Positions 11,759 to 20,849 of a stretch of 64,000 nt of DNA are shown one piece after another (position 1 is the stretch's first letter; each line of letters opens with the position of its first letter). The position numbers and the translations under genes are program-made. The notes under the pieces were generated by a model. That model was not told where the DNA came from, did no database searches, and saw only the letters and a program-made list of their open reading frames with translations. This DNA is from Pseudohongiella acticola (lineage in GTDB: Bacteria > Pseudomonadota > Gammaproteobacteria > Pseudomonadales > Pseudohongiellaceae): NCBI RefSeq assembly GCF_001758195.1, contig NZ_MASR01000001.1:1-64000 (forward strand). Reading direction: 5' to 3'.

Positions 11759-11843
11759 GGTTTTTATGGGGACGGAGTGAATATTTTTTGATCATTGGCT
11801 AAAAAGTATTCACTCCGTCCCCATAAAACCGTCCCCATAAAAG
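11759..11843. repeat. Palindrome copy F, upstream of RAYT gene, with tandem half
   Basis: A GTGAAT-subtype palindrome at 11760-11829 with loop GATCATTGGCTA, nearly the same as copy E. The outer stem GGTTTTTAT/ATAAAACC differs by one T. Its right end CCGTCCCCATAAAA is repeated directly at 11830-11843, so a second half-motif follows. Confidence 0.92.
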
Positions 11844-12452
11844 CTACCAGCCCAGCACCCGGCGGATCCAGCTTTTGCTCAACTCGTTGCGGCACACAGC
11901 GTACTGTTGCTGGTAACGATTGGCGTGCTGCTGCACGCGCTCGGCGACCGGCATCAGCCAGGCTTTGTCGCGGTAGCTACCACGATTAAAGCCGGTATGG
12001 CCTTCGTGATAGGCAAGATATAGATTGCGGGCATCATCGCGCTGGATCTGGTTGCGGCGGTAACTGTGTTGGTTGTACCAACCGACAAAGTCCACTGCGT
12101 CACCAAAATTGCTGCGCCGAGCCAGCATATTGCCGGTTTCGCGCCGGTACTCATCCCAGGTCGTGTTTAGCGCCTGCGCATAACCACGCGCCGTTGAGGG
12201 GCGGGTCCACGGAATAAAACCCAGCAGGCGAGTGCGCTGCGGCCGGGCCCGCGCGTGAAAGCCCGACTCCTGATTGATGAAGGCCATGGTGACCGGCACC
12301 GGCACCCCCCAGCGTTCCTCAGTGCGCTCGGCGGCCCGATACCAGGACCGACGCTCCTCAAACATGTCGCAGACATTGCCAGGATTGGCCGGCCGCGTGC
12401 TCAGGCAGGCGGTGAGGGAAATCAACAATGCGGATGTCAGAAACAGTCTCAT
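11844..12452 (-). CDS. Transglycosylase SLT-domain lipoprotein
   Basis: A 202-residue lipoprotein starting MRLFLTSALLISLTACLST; the lipobox LTA-C gives an acylated cysteine at about residue 16. The remaining domain resembles the lytic-transglycosylase (SLT) fold: AINQES-like motif as AFINQESGFHARA with the presumed catalytic Glu, then STARGYAQALNTTWDEY, AVDFVGWYN and YLAYHEGHTGF. It should cleave peptidoglycan glycan strands from the outer membrane side. Related lipoproteins occur in pseudomonads. The start at 12452 puts the signal at the N-terminus; an upstream in-frame ATG at 12479 adds nine residues. The gene is divergent from the acyltransferase and ends beside palindrome copy F. Confidence 0.85.
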   Translation of the reverse strand: MRLFLTSALLISLTACLSTRPANPGNVCDMFEERRSWYRAAERTEERWGVPVPVTMAFINQESGFHARARPQRTRLLGFIPWTRPSTARGYAQALNTTWDEYRRETGNMLARRSNFGDAVDFVGWYNQHSYRRNQIQRDDARNLYLAYHEGHTGFNRGSYRDKAWLMPVAERVQQHANRYQQQYAVCRNELSKSWIRRVLGW

Positions 12453-12485
12453 GCAGGTAGTATAACAACCCTTAAACATATGTTT

Positions 12486-12544
12486 ATGGGGACGGAGGGA
12501 ATACTTTTTGATCAGTGGTCAAAAAGTATTCCCTCCGTCCCCAT
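12486..12544. repeat. RAYT-type palindrome copy G
   Basis: A palindrome between two divergent genes with arms ATGGGGACGGAGGG and the complement, inner GAATACTTTTT/AAAAAGTATTC and loop GATCAGTGGTC. The outer flanks (GTTT left, TCTT right) do not pair, unlike most copies. It lies 20 bp upstream of the acyltransferase start. Confidence 0.92.
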
Positions 12545-12564
12545 TCTTGGCATCAGGGGCAGGG

Positions 12565-14562
12565 ATGGCACCTTCAGCAGACACAGGTTTCAGATACGAC
12601 ATAAATGCGCTGCGCGCGCTGGCAGTGCTGCTGGTGCTGCTGTTTCACTTCCGGGTGCCCGGATTCAGCGGCGGCTTTATTGGCGTTGATGTGTTTTTTG
12701 TCATTTCTGGCTACCTGATGGCGGCGGTCATCGTCACCCGCCTGCAGGCGCAAACATTCGGGCTGGGGCGCTTTTATCTGGCCCGTGCCAAACGGATTGT
12801 GCCAGCAATGGCCGCGCTCATCTGCACATTGCTGGTGATTGGCTGGTGGTCGCTGCCGCAAAGCGATTACCGCGAACTGGCCTCCAACAGTGTCTACGCC
12901 CTGAGTTTTATCGCCAATATCCGCTTCCAGCGCGACGCCGGTTATTTTGCTCCGGCGTCCCACGACAACTGGCTGCTGCATACCTGGTCGCTGGCTGTGG
13001 AAGCACAGTTTTATCTGCTATTGCCGCTACTCATCCTGCTGGTCTGGCGATTCAGGCCCGGCCAACGCCCTCTGCTTTTGGTTATTGCCACCGCGCTGCT
13101 GATTTCCCTGGCGCGTTCAGCCTGGCTGGCATACAACAGCCCCGACAGCGCCTTCTTTCTGTTACAGAGCCGTGCCTGGCAACTTCTATCCGGCGCCGCC
13201 GTGTTTCTTTGCAGTCAGTACCGGTTTGTCAGCATCGCGCAACGATATCCGCGTCGAGTCAGCGCTCTGGGTCTGGTACTGATTCTGGGAACAGCCGTGA
13301 CGGTGGATGCCGCCACAGTCTGGCCAGGACTCTTTGCCATCGCCCCAGTCGTCGGCACTGCGCTGATCCTGATGATTGCCCGACAATCGGCCTGGATGCA
13401 GCTTGCCCCACTGCATTATCTGGGGCTCAGCTCGTACTCCATTTATTTGTGGCACTGGCCCGTATTTGTCGCGCTGGCCTTCATCGGCATGGCCAATAAT
13501 GTATTCGCCATCATCGTTGGTATGGCCGTTGCGATCGGACTCGGACTGTTCTCCTGGCGCCTGATTGAAAACCCCACGCGCAGCAGCACTAGACCAGGTC
13601 TGGTGCTTGCATTGATCATGCTGGGTACACTGACACCGGCGATATTGATCTATCAGCAACAGGGAATTCCCGGCCGACTGGCACCTGATGTGGAGATCGC
13701 CGCGGCCGAGGCGCAGAACTATGACAGCAGGCGAGGGCAGTGCCTGGCTCGCAACGGTTTCGATTTCCCCTGGTGTCAGTATGGCGGCGACGACATTCGG
13801 GCCATTGTGATCGGTGACAGCCACGCCGGCGCCATCTTCACTGCCGTTGCTCGCGCGGCGCAACTTGCAACCTCAGCAACTGATGTTGCGAACCCAAATG
13901 CCGGCGTCCGGGCCAGCGGATACAACAGCTGCGCAACCTTGCAGGACGGCAACAGCGTCAACAATACCGATGGCTGCCGCGCCTTTAATCAATTCCTGCG
14001 CGATCAAATGCAGACGTTGCCTGCTAGCATTCCCGTGATCATCGTCAACCGCAGCAGCGTCTACCCGCTGGGCAGCGCAGTAGCAGAGAACAGCGATTTC
14101 CGGCGACCACTGGTTTATTACCAACGGCCCCAGTCCCGACCCAGTGCACAGCTGACGGAACAATACAGCCAGGATCTAATTGCCACCGCCTGCCACTTTG
14201 CCGAGCAGAGGCCGGTCTATCTGCTGCGACCGATCCCGGAAATGCAGGTGGATGTACCACGCACCATGGCCCGCCGTCAGTTGCTCAATCGCCCCAGTGA
14301 GGTCAGTATCAGCCGTGCCGATTACCAGGAACGCCACGCCGCCGTCTGGCGAGCGCAGGATGTTGCCGTGCAGCAATGCGGCGTGCAGGTGTTGGACCCC
14401 ACGCCCGCTCTGTGTGACAGCGAGCGCTGCTATGGCAGTGAAAACGGCCGGCCGCTGTATTACGACGAAGACCATCTGTCAGAATTCGGCAACAAGAAGC
14501 TGGTGCCTGTGTTTATGGGGATTTTGGGGGACGGTTATGGGGACGGAGGGAATACTTTTTGA
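12565..14562 (+). CDS. Acyltransferase-3 / SGNH-domain O-acyltransferase
   Basis: A 665-residue integral membrane protein of the OafA/YrhL type, which moves acetyl or other acyl groups onto surface polysaccharides. The N-terminal half has the family opening FRYDINALRALAVLLVLLFH and GFIGVDVFFVISGYL, then about ten membrane segments. The C-terminal half is a periplasmic SGNH-like domain with AIVIGDSHAGA as its nucleophile block and YYDEDHLSEFGNK as the Asp-His block. I chose the ATG at 12565, preceded by GGGGCAGGG; the 19 codons upstream lie in palindrome copy G. Its final residues YGDGGNTF and stop are encoded by copy H. It stands just before the polysaccharide regulators and may modify that polymer. 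Confidence 0.9.
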   Translation: MAPSADTGFRYDINALRALAVLLVLLFHFRVPGFSGGFIGVDVFFVISGYLMAAVIVTRLQAQTFGLGRFYLARAKRIVPAMAALICTLLVIGWWSLPQSDYRELASNSVYALSFIANIRFQRDAGYFAPASHDNWLLHTWSLAVEAQFYLLLPLLILLVWRFRPGQRPLLLVIATALLISLARSAWLAYNSPDSAFFLLQSRAWQLLSGAAVFLCSQYRFVSIAQRYPRRVSALGLVLILGTAVTVDAATVWPGLFAIAPVVGTALILMIARQSAWMQLAPLHYLGLSSYSIYLWHWPVFVALAFIGMANNVFAIIVGMAVAIGLGLFSWRLIENPTRSSTRPGLVLALIMLGTLTPAILIYQQQGIPGRLAPDVEIAAAEAQNYDSRRGQCLARNGFDFPWCQYGGDDIRAIVIGDSHAGAIFTAVARAAQLATSATDVANPNAGVRASGYNSCATLQDGNSVNNTDGCRAFNQFLRDQMQTLPASIPVIIVNRSSVYPLGSAVAENSDFRRPLVYYQRPQSRPSAQLTEQYSQDLIATACHFAEQRPVYLLRPIPEMQVDVPRTMARRQLLNRPSEVSISRADYQERHAAVWRAQDVAVQQCGVQVLDPTPALCDSERCYGSENGRPLYYDEDHLSEFGNKKLVPVFMGILGDGYGDGGNTF

Positions 14563-14607
14563 TCAATAGCGCAGAGACTGATCAAAAAGTATTCCCTCCG
14601 TCCCCAT
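14515..14607. repeat. Palindrome copy H, 3' end of acyltransferase gene
   Basis: The palindrome at 14537-14607 has the GGAATAC inner stem and an enlarged centre, TTTTTGATCA and TGATCAAAAA separated by 11-13 bases. It provides the last codons and TGA stop of the acyltransferase. A weaker ATGGGG half-motif lies 22 bp upstream at 14515. Outer flanks do not pair. Confidence 0.9.
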
Positions 14608-14694
14608 TCTCTATTGCCACCGGGGACCATGCGTTTTAGACTGTTCAGCAAATGAACGCTCTGTAATTGCAACTCAGCCGGCAGAATAAAAACA

Positions 14695-15021
14695 ATGCTG
14701 ACAGACGACGCCAGGTACCGGATCCTCAAAGCACTGCAGGCAAAGCCTGATATCAGTCAGCGCGAGCTGGCCCGTGAACTCGGCGTCAGTCTGGGCAAAG
14801 TCAACTATTGCCTGCAGGCGCTGATCGAAAAAGGCATGATCAAGGCGAAAAACTTCGGTAAAAGCAGCCAGAAGCAGCGCTACCTGTATGTGCTGACTCC
14901 CTCGGGCATGGAAGACAAAGCACGCACCACCTCCCAGTTCCTGAAGCGGAAAATCGCCGAGTACGACGCGTTGAAACTGGAAATAGAAGAAATACAAAAA
15001 GAGCTGGAGTCAACGGAATGA
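14695..15021 (+). CDS. MarR-family EPS-associated transcriptional regulator
   Basis: A 108-residue winged-helix protein: TDDARYRILKALQAKPDISQRELARELGVSLGKVNYCLQALIEKG is a clear helix-turn-helix, followed by the wing (SQKQRYLYVLTPSG) and a C-terminal coiled coil ending EIEEIQKELESTE. This matches the small MarR-type regulators found beside exopolysaccharide loci. Its stop overlaps the rfaH start by four bases (ATGA), so the two are co-transcribed. It probably adjusts expression of the polysaccharide locus or of rfaH; target sites are not visible. Confidence 0.88.
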   Translation: MLTDDARYRILKALQAKPDISQRELARELGVSLGKVNYCLQALIEKGMIKAKNFGKSSQKQRYLYVLTPSGMEDKARTTSQFLKRKIAEYDALKLEIEEIQKELESTE

Positions 15022-15548
15022 ACCACAGCAATGCCGAGCAACACCTGCAAAAACAGAACAGCAAAGCCTGGTACCTGCTGCAATGCAAAGCCCGGCAGCA
15101 AAACCGCGCGCAAATGCACCTGGCCAACCAGGGTTTTGAGTTCTACGCCCCCGTGCACCGCGTCAAACGTGTACGCCGCGGCCAATATCAGACCAGCATT
15201 GAAGCCCTGTTCCCCGGTTATCTCTTTATCCAGCTGGACGACGACAGCGACTGGCGCGCACTGCATGCCACACGGGGTATCAGCCGGCTGGTCAGCTTCA
15301 ACGGCCGTCCCCATCAGGTAACTCAGGATCTGATCGACGCGCTCCAAAACCGCTTTGTGCAGCAAATCGAGCCCGAAGCCCTGTACAAACCCGGACAACG
15401 CGTGGTCGTCACCGACGGCTGCTTCAAACACATTGAAGCCATCGTCAAGGCAGTGACATCCGACGACCGCATCATTGTGTTAATGAACATCCTGCACAGC
15501 CAGCAATCCGTGGCGATACCCGCCACCGCGCTGGCCCGGACAGGCTAG
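15018..15548 (+). CDS. rfaH: Transcription antiterminator RfaH (NusG paralogue)
   Basis: A 176-residue NusG-family protein. The NGN domain begins at SKAWYLLQCKARQQNRAQMHLANQGFEFYAP and continues through the conserved ALFPGYLFIQLD; a short C-terminal KOW-type domain follows (YKPGQRVVVTDGCFKHIEAIVKAV). RfaH is recruited to RNA polymerase paused at an ops element and prevents premature termination across long envelope operons. A matching ops sequence lies 111 bp past its stop, in front of the polysaccharide genes, which settles the assignment. It is translationally coupled to the MarR-type gene. Confidence 0.92.
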   Translation: MNHSNAEQHLQKQNSKAWYLLQCKARQQNRAQMHLANQGFEFYAPVHRVKRVRRGQYQTSIEALFPGYLFIQLDDDSDWRALHATRGISRLVSFNGRPHQVTQDLIDALQNRFVQQIEPEALYKPGQRVVVTDGCFKHIEAIVKAVTSDDRIIVLMNILHSQQSVAIPATALARTG

Positions 15549-15551
15549 AGC

Positions 15552-15617
15552 GCGATTTATGGGGACGGAGGAGATACTTTTTGATCAAAAAGTATCTCCT
15601 CCGTCCCCATAAATCGC
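15552..15617. repeat. RAYT-type palindrome copy I
   Basis: A perfect palindrome of the AGATAC subtype: GCGATTTATGGGG...CCCCATAAATCGC with centre TTTTTGATCAAAAA. It begins three bases after the rfaH stop and precedes the ops element, so it is well placed to end the regulator transcript. Confidence 0.93.
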
Positions 15618-15658
15618 CATATATAGTCCACCAAGATGCCGCAGAAATGCACGGGTAG

Positions 15659-15670
15659 GGCGGTAGCGTG
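15659..15670 (+). promoter_or_regulatory. ops element (RfaH recruitment site)
   Basis: The sequence GGCGGTAGCGTG matches the operon polarity suppressor element of enterobacterial envelope operons base for base. It lies 94 bp before the export-protein start, in the sense orientation, directly after rfaH. The preceding bases resemble the longer JUMPstart sequence only loosely. Confidence 0.9.
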
Positions 15671-15763
15671 TCCGACCCCACATTTTCGGGCCAAATGGCG
15701 GGACAAATGGCTGAAAACTATGCAAAATAGACCCCTTTATAAAACACCAGAAAAAGCCACACT

Positions 15764-18700
15764 ATGACTGATTACAAACATGGCCGTCTGGCCCGGTGGA
15801 TACTACTGGCCCTGCTGACAGGTCTCGCGACACTAAGCGCCTCCACAGCCCTGGCACAGGGCGTCACGCTGACCCCGCAGCAAATCCAGCAGCTGCAAAA
15901 CCTGTCCGAAGAAGAGCGCCGGCAGTTGATCGAACAACAGATGGGCAGTGGCAGCGTCAATCAGCAGCCCATCGACAATCCTCAGGTGGTGATGCCCAGA
16001 GATGCCAATGAAGGGCGCCCTCAGGTTAACCAGGGCCAGAATGCCCAGCGCTCCATGCAGTACCAACGTCAGCAACAAACGAGCCCGCAGCAAAATCAGC
16101 AGCCAGACCAGACTCAGCAATACCAGGGCCAGCAAAACCAGTATCAACAGAACCAGCAAGGCCAGTACCAACAAAATCAGTACCAACAAAATCAGGACCA
16201 GCAAAACCAGCAGCAAAACCAGATCTGGCAGAATCAGCGCCCCAATCAAGCGCAGCAAAATCCCAGCCAACAGGAATCCGAACTGCTGCTGGTCAACCCC
16301 TGGCCCCAGTTCCAGCAGCAGCCACGCGACCCATTACGAATCGAACAGCAGCGTCAGCGCTTTGAACAGCCACTGGAACCTTTTGGTTACGATCTGTTCG
16401 CCGGTACCCCGACCACCTTCGCACCAGCCACCAATATCCCCGTGCCCAGCACCTATATCGTCGGCCCCGGTGACACCGTCATCATGCAGCTGTACGGCCA
16501 GCGCAACGTCACCCACGAACTGGTGGTCAGCCGCGAAGGCCAGCTCATGTTCCCCGAAGTCGGCCCCGTTAATGTCAGCGGGCTCAGTTTCGAAGACATG
16601 CGCGCGCAACTGCAGAACATCGTCGCCAACCAGCTGATCGGACAAAATGCTTCCATCACTATGGGTCCACTGCGCTCCATCAACGTGTTTGTGCTTGGCG
16701 AAGCCTGGCGCCCCGGCTCCTACACCGTCAGCTCACTGAGCACCATGACCAATGCCCTGTTCGTCAGTGGCGGCGTCACCACCGTTGGCTCGCTGAGAAA
16801 CATCCGCCTGATGCGCAGCGGCAACCTGGTCACCGAACTCGATCTGTACGACCTGCTGCTGCGCGGTGACACCAGTGGCGATGCCCGCCTGCAACCAGGT
16901 GATGTCATCTTTATTCCTCCGGTCGGCCGTACTGTCGGCATTGCCGGCGAAGTGCGCCGTCCGGCCATCTACGAACTCAAGGATGAAACCAGCGCCGCTG
17001 ATATTCTGGCGCTGTCCGGTGGCCTCACGCCGACCGCATTCCCCGCCGCCTCCCGTATCGAACGCATCAATGAGCGCGGCGAACGCACGCTGATCGACGT
17101 CAATCTCAGCAATACCAACAATACGCCGCCACTGGCCGACGGTGACGTCATCCAGATCCACTCGGTCATGGATCAACTGGAAAGTGTGGTGCTGCTGGAA
17201 GGCCACGTGCAACGCCCCGGTGGTTTCCAGTGGCGTCAAGGTCTCCGGGTCAGTGATGTACTGCCCAGCGTTGGTGCCATGTTGCCCAATCCGGATCTGG
17301 AGTACGCGCTGATCGCGCGCGAAGTGCAGCCCACCCGTCGTATCGAACTGATCTACGTCAACCTGGGCGCCGCCATCAATAACCCCGGCTCTGCCGATGA
17401 TCTGGTGCTGCAACCTCGCGACCAGCTGCATACTTTTGGTGCCAGCCAGAACCGCCAGGTGCAATTGCGCACGTTGCTGGACCGGCTGTACGAGCAGGCC
17501 AGTTTCGAGAATCCGCCACTGGTGGTCGAGGTCAGCGGTAACGTCCGTTTCCCCGGTGAATATCCGCTGGTACGGAACATGACCCTGGGCGCCGCCATCC
17601 GCTTTGCCGGCGGCCTGCAGGCCAACAGTGAACTGGAACACGTGCTGCTGGAGCGCCGCATTGACCAGCGTGGCAACATCACTGTTGAGCGCCATGGCCT
17701 GAACCCGCAAACCCTGAGCACCGAACAGTCAGTGACGCTACGCGAACTGGACGAGATCATCGTGTTGAACGCCAATGAGCCACGTGAAGAGCTGCTGGAA
17801 GACACGCTGGAACAACTGCGCACCCAGGCCACTACCGGACAACCGACACAGGTTGTCAGCGTCAATGGCCAGGTGCGCTTCCCCGGTGACTATCCGCTGA
17901 CTCAAAACCTGACCGTGGATGCCCTGATTGACATGGCCGGCGGCCTGAATGAAAGCGCTGATGCGTCCACTGCCGAGATCACCCGCTTTGATGCCGACCC
18001 GGCCATTGGACGTGAAATCGCCCACGTGGAACTCGATCTGCAAACACCCGGACTGATAGGGCGCGGGTTTCAGTTATCACCCTTTGATCAGCTGGTCATT
18101 CGCCAGATGCCCAATTGGACAGAATACGAAACTGTGTATATCGGCGGCGAAGTGAACTCGCCCGGTACCTATTCCATCACCAAAAACGACACCATCAGTA
18201 CGTTGCTGCAACGCGCCGGTGGCCTGACCAGCTACGCCGATCCGCGAGCCGCCATCTTCCTGCGCGAAGAGCTGCGTGAGAATGAGCAGCGCCTGCTGGA
18301 AGAGTTCCGTGACCAGTTGGAGCGTGACGTGGTCACCCGTCGCCTGCAGGCCGACGGCGAGAACGGCGCCACCGGCAACCTCGAAGTACTGGATTTGCTG
18401 GAACGTGTCAGCAACGTTACCGCCACCGGCCGATTGGTCATCAGTCTGCCGGACATACTGGCCGGGCAGGCGGGGTCCGCAGAAGACCCCATCCTGCGCA
18501 ATGGCGACGAACTGTTGATCCCCCGCACCCAACAGGAAGTTACCGTTATCGGCGAAGTTCACCGACCCACTTCGCACCTGTTCGATCGCAGCATGTCGGT
18601 GGCTGACTATATCGGCAGCAGTGGTGGTTACACACAGGAGGCCGACCGAGGTAGTGTGTACATCATAAAAGCCAGTGGTGAAGTGGTTTCCTACGGCGGC

Positions 18701-18865
18701 GCCCGCTGGTTCTTCCAGGAGCGTTCGCAGATCAATCCTGGTGACAGCATTATTGTGCCATTTGACACCTATCGGCCGAATTACTTACAAACCTGGACCA
18801 GCATTTCCCAGATTCTGTTTAATATCTCTACGACGTTGTTGGCGGTTGAAAGGGTGGGTAACTGA
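15764..18865 (+). CDS. Polysaccharide export outer-membrane protein, multi-SLBB (Wza-like)
   Basis: A 1033-residue export protein that should form the outer-membrane/periplasmic conduit for the polymer. It has a signal peptide ending near TALAQ, a Gln/Asn-rich segment at about residues 65-172, and the Poly_export domain near 225-300 (STYIVGPGDTVIMQLYGQ). A series of SLBB modules follows (INVFVLGEAWRPGSY, GIAGEVRRPAIYEL, LLEGHVQRPGGF, VSGNVRFPGEY, VNGQVRFPGDY, IGGEVNSPGTY, VIGEVHRPTSH). The usual Wza has fewer SLBB units and about 380 residues. No lipobox is seen. The gene is first behind the ops site and overlaps the chain-length gene by one base (TGATG). Confidence 0.93.
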   Translation: MTDYKHGRLARWILLALLTGLATLSASTALAQGVTLTPQQIQQLQNLSEEERRQLIEQQMGSGSVNQQPIDNPQVVMPRDANEGRPQVNQGQNAQRSMQYQRQQQTSPQQNQQPDQTQQYQGQQNQYQQNQQGQYQQNQYQQNQDQQNQQQNQIWQNQRPNQAQQNPSQQESELLLVNPWPQFQQQPRDPLRIEQQRQRFEQPLEPFGYDLFAGTPTTFAPATNIPVPSTYIVGPGDTVIMQLYGQRNVTHELVVSREGQLMFPEVGPVNVSGLSFEDMRAQLQNIVANQLIGQNASITMGPLRSINVFVLGEAWRPGSYTVSSLSTMTNALFVSGGVTTVGSLRNIRLMRSGNLVTELDLYDLLLRGDTSGDARLQPGDVIFIPPVGRTVGIAGEVRRPAIYELKDETSAADILALSGGLTPTAFPAASRIERINERGERTLIDVNLSNTNNTPPLADGDVIQIHSVMDQLESVVLLEGHVQRPGGFQWRQGLRVSDVLPSVGAMLPNPDLEYALIAREVQPTRRIELIYVNLGAAINNPGSADDLVLQPRDQLHTFGASQNRQVQLRTLLDRLYEQASFENPPLVVEVSGNVRFPGEYPLVRNMTLGAAIRFAGGLQANSELEHVLLERRIDQRGNITVERHGLNPQTLSTEQSVTLRELDEIIVLNANEPREELLEDTLEQLRTQATTGQPTQVVSVNGQVRFPGDYPLTQNLTVDALIDMAGGLNESADASTAEITRFDADPAIGREIAHVELDLQTPGLIGRGFQLSPFDQLVIRQMPNWTEYETVYIGGEVNSPGTYSITKNDTISTLLQRAGGLTSYADPRAAIFLREELRENEQRLLEEFRDQLERDVVTRRLQADGENGATGNLEVLDLLERVSNVTATGRLVISLPDILAGQAGSAEDPILRNGDELLIPRTQQEVTVIGEVHRPTSHLFDRSMSVADYIGSSGGYTQEADRGSVYIIKASGEVVSYGGARWFFQERSQINPGDSIIVPFDTYRPNYLQTWTSISQILFNISTTLLAVERVGN
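16000..16290 (+). repeat. Gln/Asn-rich low-complexity coding segment
   Basis: Within the export gene, CAG/CAA and AAC/AAT codons repeat in short units encoding QQNQ, QYQQNQ and similar. The protein stretch is nearly free of charged residues. Codons vary between CAG and CAA, so the composition is kept although the DNA is not a pure tandem repeat. Confidence 0.8.
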
Positions 18866-19851
18866 TGGACAATCAGGACAACACAACCGGCACACACCAG
18901 CAAGCAACAAGCGCTTCCCCGCAATCCTATTCGTCCCAAACCTATCCGCAGTTTGAAGAAGATGAAATAGACCTGCGCGAGCTGTTCGGCATCGTGTGGG
19001 CAGAGAAGTGGCTGATCATCGGCGTGACTGCAATTTTTGCCATTGGCTCGGTCATTTATGCGCTGATGCAGACGGATATCTATCGGGCTGAAGCGGTGCT
19101 GGCGCCAGCGGATAGCGAACAGAATATGAGCGGGCTGGCGTCGCAATTGGGTGGGGCGGCCGCATTGCTGGGTGTCAACGTTGGCGGTACTGCCGGTGAC
19201 GATATCAGCACCGCTATCGCCACGTTGCGATCGCGGCAGTTCATCGGACGCTTTATCGAAGAAAATGATCTGCTGGTGCCGCTGTTTGCCGGCCGTTGGG
19301 ATAAAACGACCGGTGAAAGCGTGATTGATGAAGAAGTTTATAATCCAACAACTCAGACCTGGACGGCTGGAGGACCACCGTCCGATCAGGAAGCGTATCG
19401 GGCGTTTACCGGTATGCTGTCTATCGGTGGACCTGACCGTACTACCGGCATCGTGACCATTGCCATGAACTGGCATAACCCGGTTGAAGCGGCGGAATGG
19501 GTCAATGAACTGGTCGCTGCCATCAATACGCATGTTAGAACCCAGGATGTCAGCGAAGCCAACCGTGCTATCGCGTACCTGCGTGCGCAACTGGAGCAAA
19601 CGCAACTGGTTGATATGCAGCGCGTGTTTTATCAGCTGATTGAGTCACAAACACGCGTAACGATGTTGGCGGATGTGCGTGATGAATATGTGTTTCAGGT
19701 CATCGATCCGGCGATGGTTCCCGATCAAAAGGCTGCACCGAGTCGCTCAAATATTGTCATGGTCGGAATCATGATTGGCGGTTTACTGGCCCTTACTTTG
19801 GTTTACCTCCGGCGAAAATTCATGACTTTACAAAACAAACCTGCAAGTTAA
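18865..19851 (+). CDS. Wzz-type polysaccharide chain-length determinant
   Basis: A 328-residue inner-membrane protein. The N-terminal cytoplasmic part contains [34 protein letters not shown], the Wzz domain opening with the first membrane segment. A periplasmic helical region follows, and a second membrane segment lies near the C-terminus ([20 protein letters not shown]) with the Pro-rich [10 protein letters not shown] just before it, typical of the family. No tyrosine-kinase domain is fused, which fits O-antigen or group-1-like Wzy systems with a separate or absent kinase. It sets modal chain length together with the polymerase at 30863-32344. Confidence 0.9.
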   Translation: MDNQDNTTGTHQQATSASPQSYSSQTYPQFEEDEIDLRELFGIVWAEKWLIIGVTAIFAIGSVIYALMQTDIYRAEAVLAPADSEQNMSGLASQLGGAAALLGVNVGGTAGDDISTAIATLRSRQFIGRFIEENDLLVPLFAGRWDKTTGESVIDEEVYNPTTQTWTAGGPPSDQEAYRAFTGMLSIGGPDRTTGIVTIAMNWHNPVEAAEWVNELVAAINTHVRTQDVSEANRAIAYLRAQLEQTQLVDMQRVFYQLIESQTRVTMLADVRDEYVFQVIDPAMVPDQKAAPSRSNIVMVGIMIGGLLALTLVYLRRKFMTLQNKPAS

Positions 19852-19856
19852 CATCT

Positions 19857-20849
19857 GTGGCTCAACATAGCTCAAATCAAAAAATCTATGTGGCAGGCCA
19901 TCGCGGTATGGTGGGGTCGGCAATTGTTCGTGCGCTGCAATCGCAAAGCCAGAACGCTGTGGTTAAACGCACCCACGCAGAGCTTGATCTCACGAACCAG
20001 CAGCAAGTCATGGAGTTTTTCCAGACTGAACGGCCCGATCAAGTGTACCTGGCCGCGGCAAAGGTCGGCGGCATACACGCCAATAATACCTACCCAGCCG
20101 ACTTTATTTATCAGAACCTGATGATTGAAGCCAATGTCATTCATGCCGCTTTCGTTCATGGTGTGAAAAAATTACTGTTTCTGGGCTCAAGTTGCATCTA
20201 TCCCAGACTTGCAGAGCAGCCCATGCATGAGGAATCGCTATTGACGGGGCGTTTGGAACCGACGAACGAGCCGTACGCAATTGCCAAGATCGCCGGCATC
20301 AAATTATGCGAAAGCTACAATAGACAATATGGCGACAGCCATGGTGTTGACTACCGCAGTGTTATGCCAACCAATCTGTATGGTCCCGGAGACAACTACC
20401 ATCCGGAGAATTCCCATGTCATTCCCGCATTGATTCGCCGGTTTCACGAAGCAAAGGTGAACGATGCGGCATCGGTAACTATCTGGGGCAGCGGTACACC
20501 CAAACGCGAATTTTTATACGTCGATGATATGGCGGCGGCCAGTGTGCATGTTATGCAACTGCCCAAAACCACCTATGATCAGTTTACGCAGCCAATGCTT
20601 AGCCATATCAATGTTGGCTGCGGCGACGATGTGTCTATCGCTGCGCTGGCAAGATCGATAGGTGAAGTGGTGGGCTACAGAGGACGTATCGAATTTGATA
20701 CCAGTAAGCCCAACGGCGCGCCGCGAAAGCTGATGGACAGTACTCGTCTGAATACACTGGGTTGGCAAGCCAGCGTAGGCCTGGCTGAGGGTCTGGCTGA
20801 GGCATATCACGACTTTTTATCTTCCAATAAAGCTAGCAACAGTTTATGA
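19857..20849 (+). CDS. fcl: GDP-L-fucose synthase
   Basis: A 330-residue NADPH-dependent epimerase/reductase that turns GDP-4-keto-6-deoxy-D-mannose into GDP-L-fucose. It shows the Rossmann motif [14 protein letters not shown], the characteristic SSCIYP, and [11 protein letters not shown] with the catalytic Tyr-x3-Lys. [30 protein letters not shown] is diagnostic for this enzyme. The start is a GTG five bases after the Wzz stop. The stop overlaps gmd by four bases. Here fcl precedes gmd, the reverse of the common enterobacterial order. A fucosyltransferase-like gene downstream gives the product a use. Confidence 0.95.
   Translation: MAQHSSNQKIYVAGHRGMVGSAIVRALQSQSQNAVVKRTHAELDLTNQQQVMEFFQTERPDQVYLAAAKVGGIHANNTYPADFIYQNLMIEANVIHAAFVHGVKKLLFLGSSCIYPRLAEQPMHEESLLTGRLEPTNEPYAIAKIAGIKLCESYNRQYGDSHGVDYRSVMPTNLYGPGDNYHPENSHVIPALIRRFHEAKVNDAASVTIWGSGTPKREFLYVDDMAAASVHVMQLPKTTYDQFTQPMLSHINVGCGDDVSIAALARSIGEVVGYRGRIEFDTSKPNGAPRKLMDSTRLNTLGWQASVGLAEGLAEAYHDFLSSNKASNSL

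Noticed and set aside
12508-12564. Earlier start of the acyltransferase inside palindrome copy G
   Set aside because: The ATG at 12565 has a good ribosome site and begins just before the conserved domain; the upstream codons are repeat sequence.
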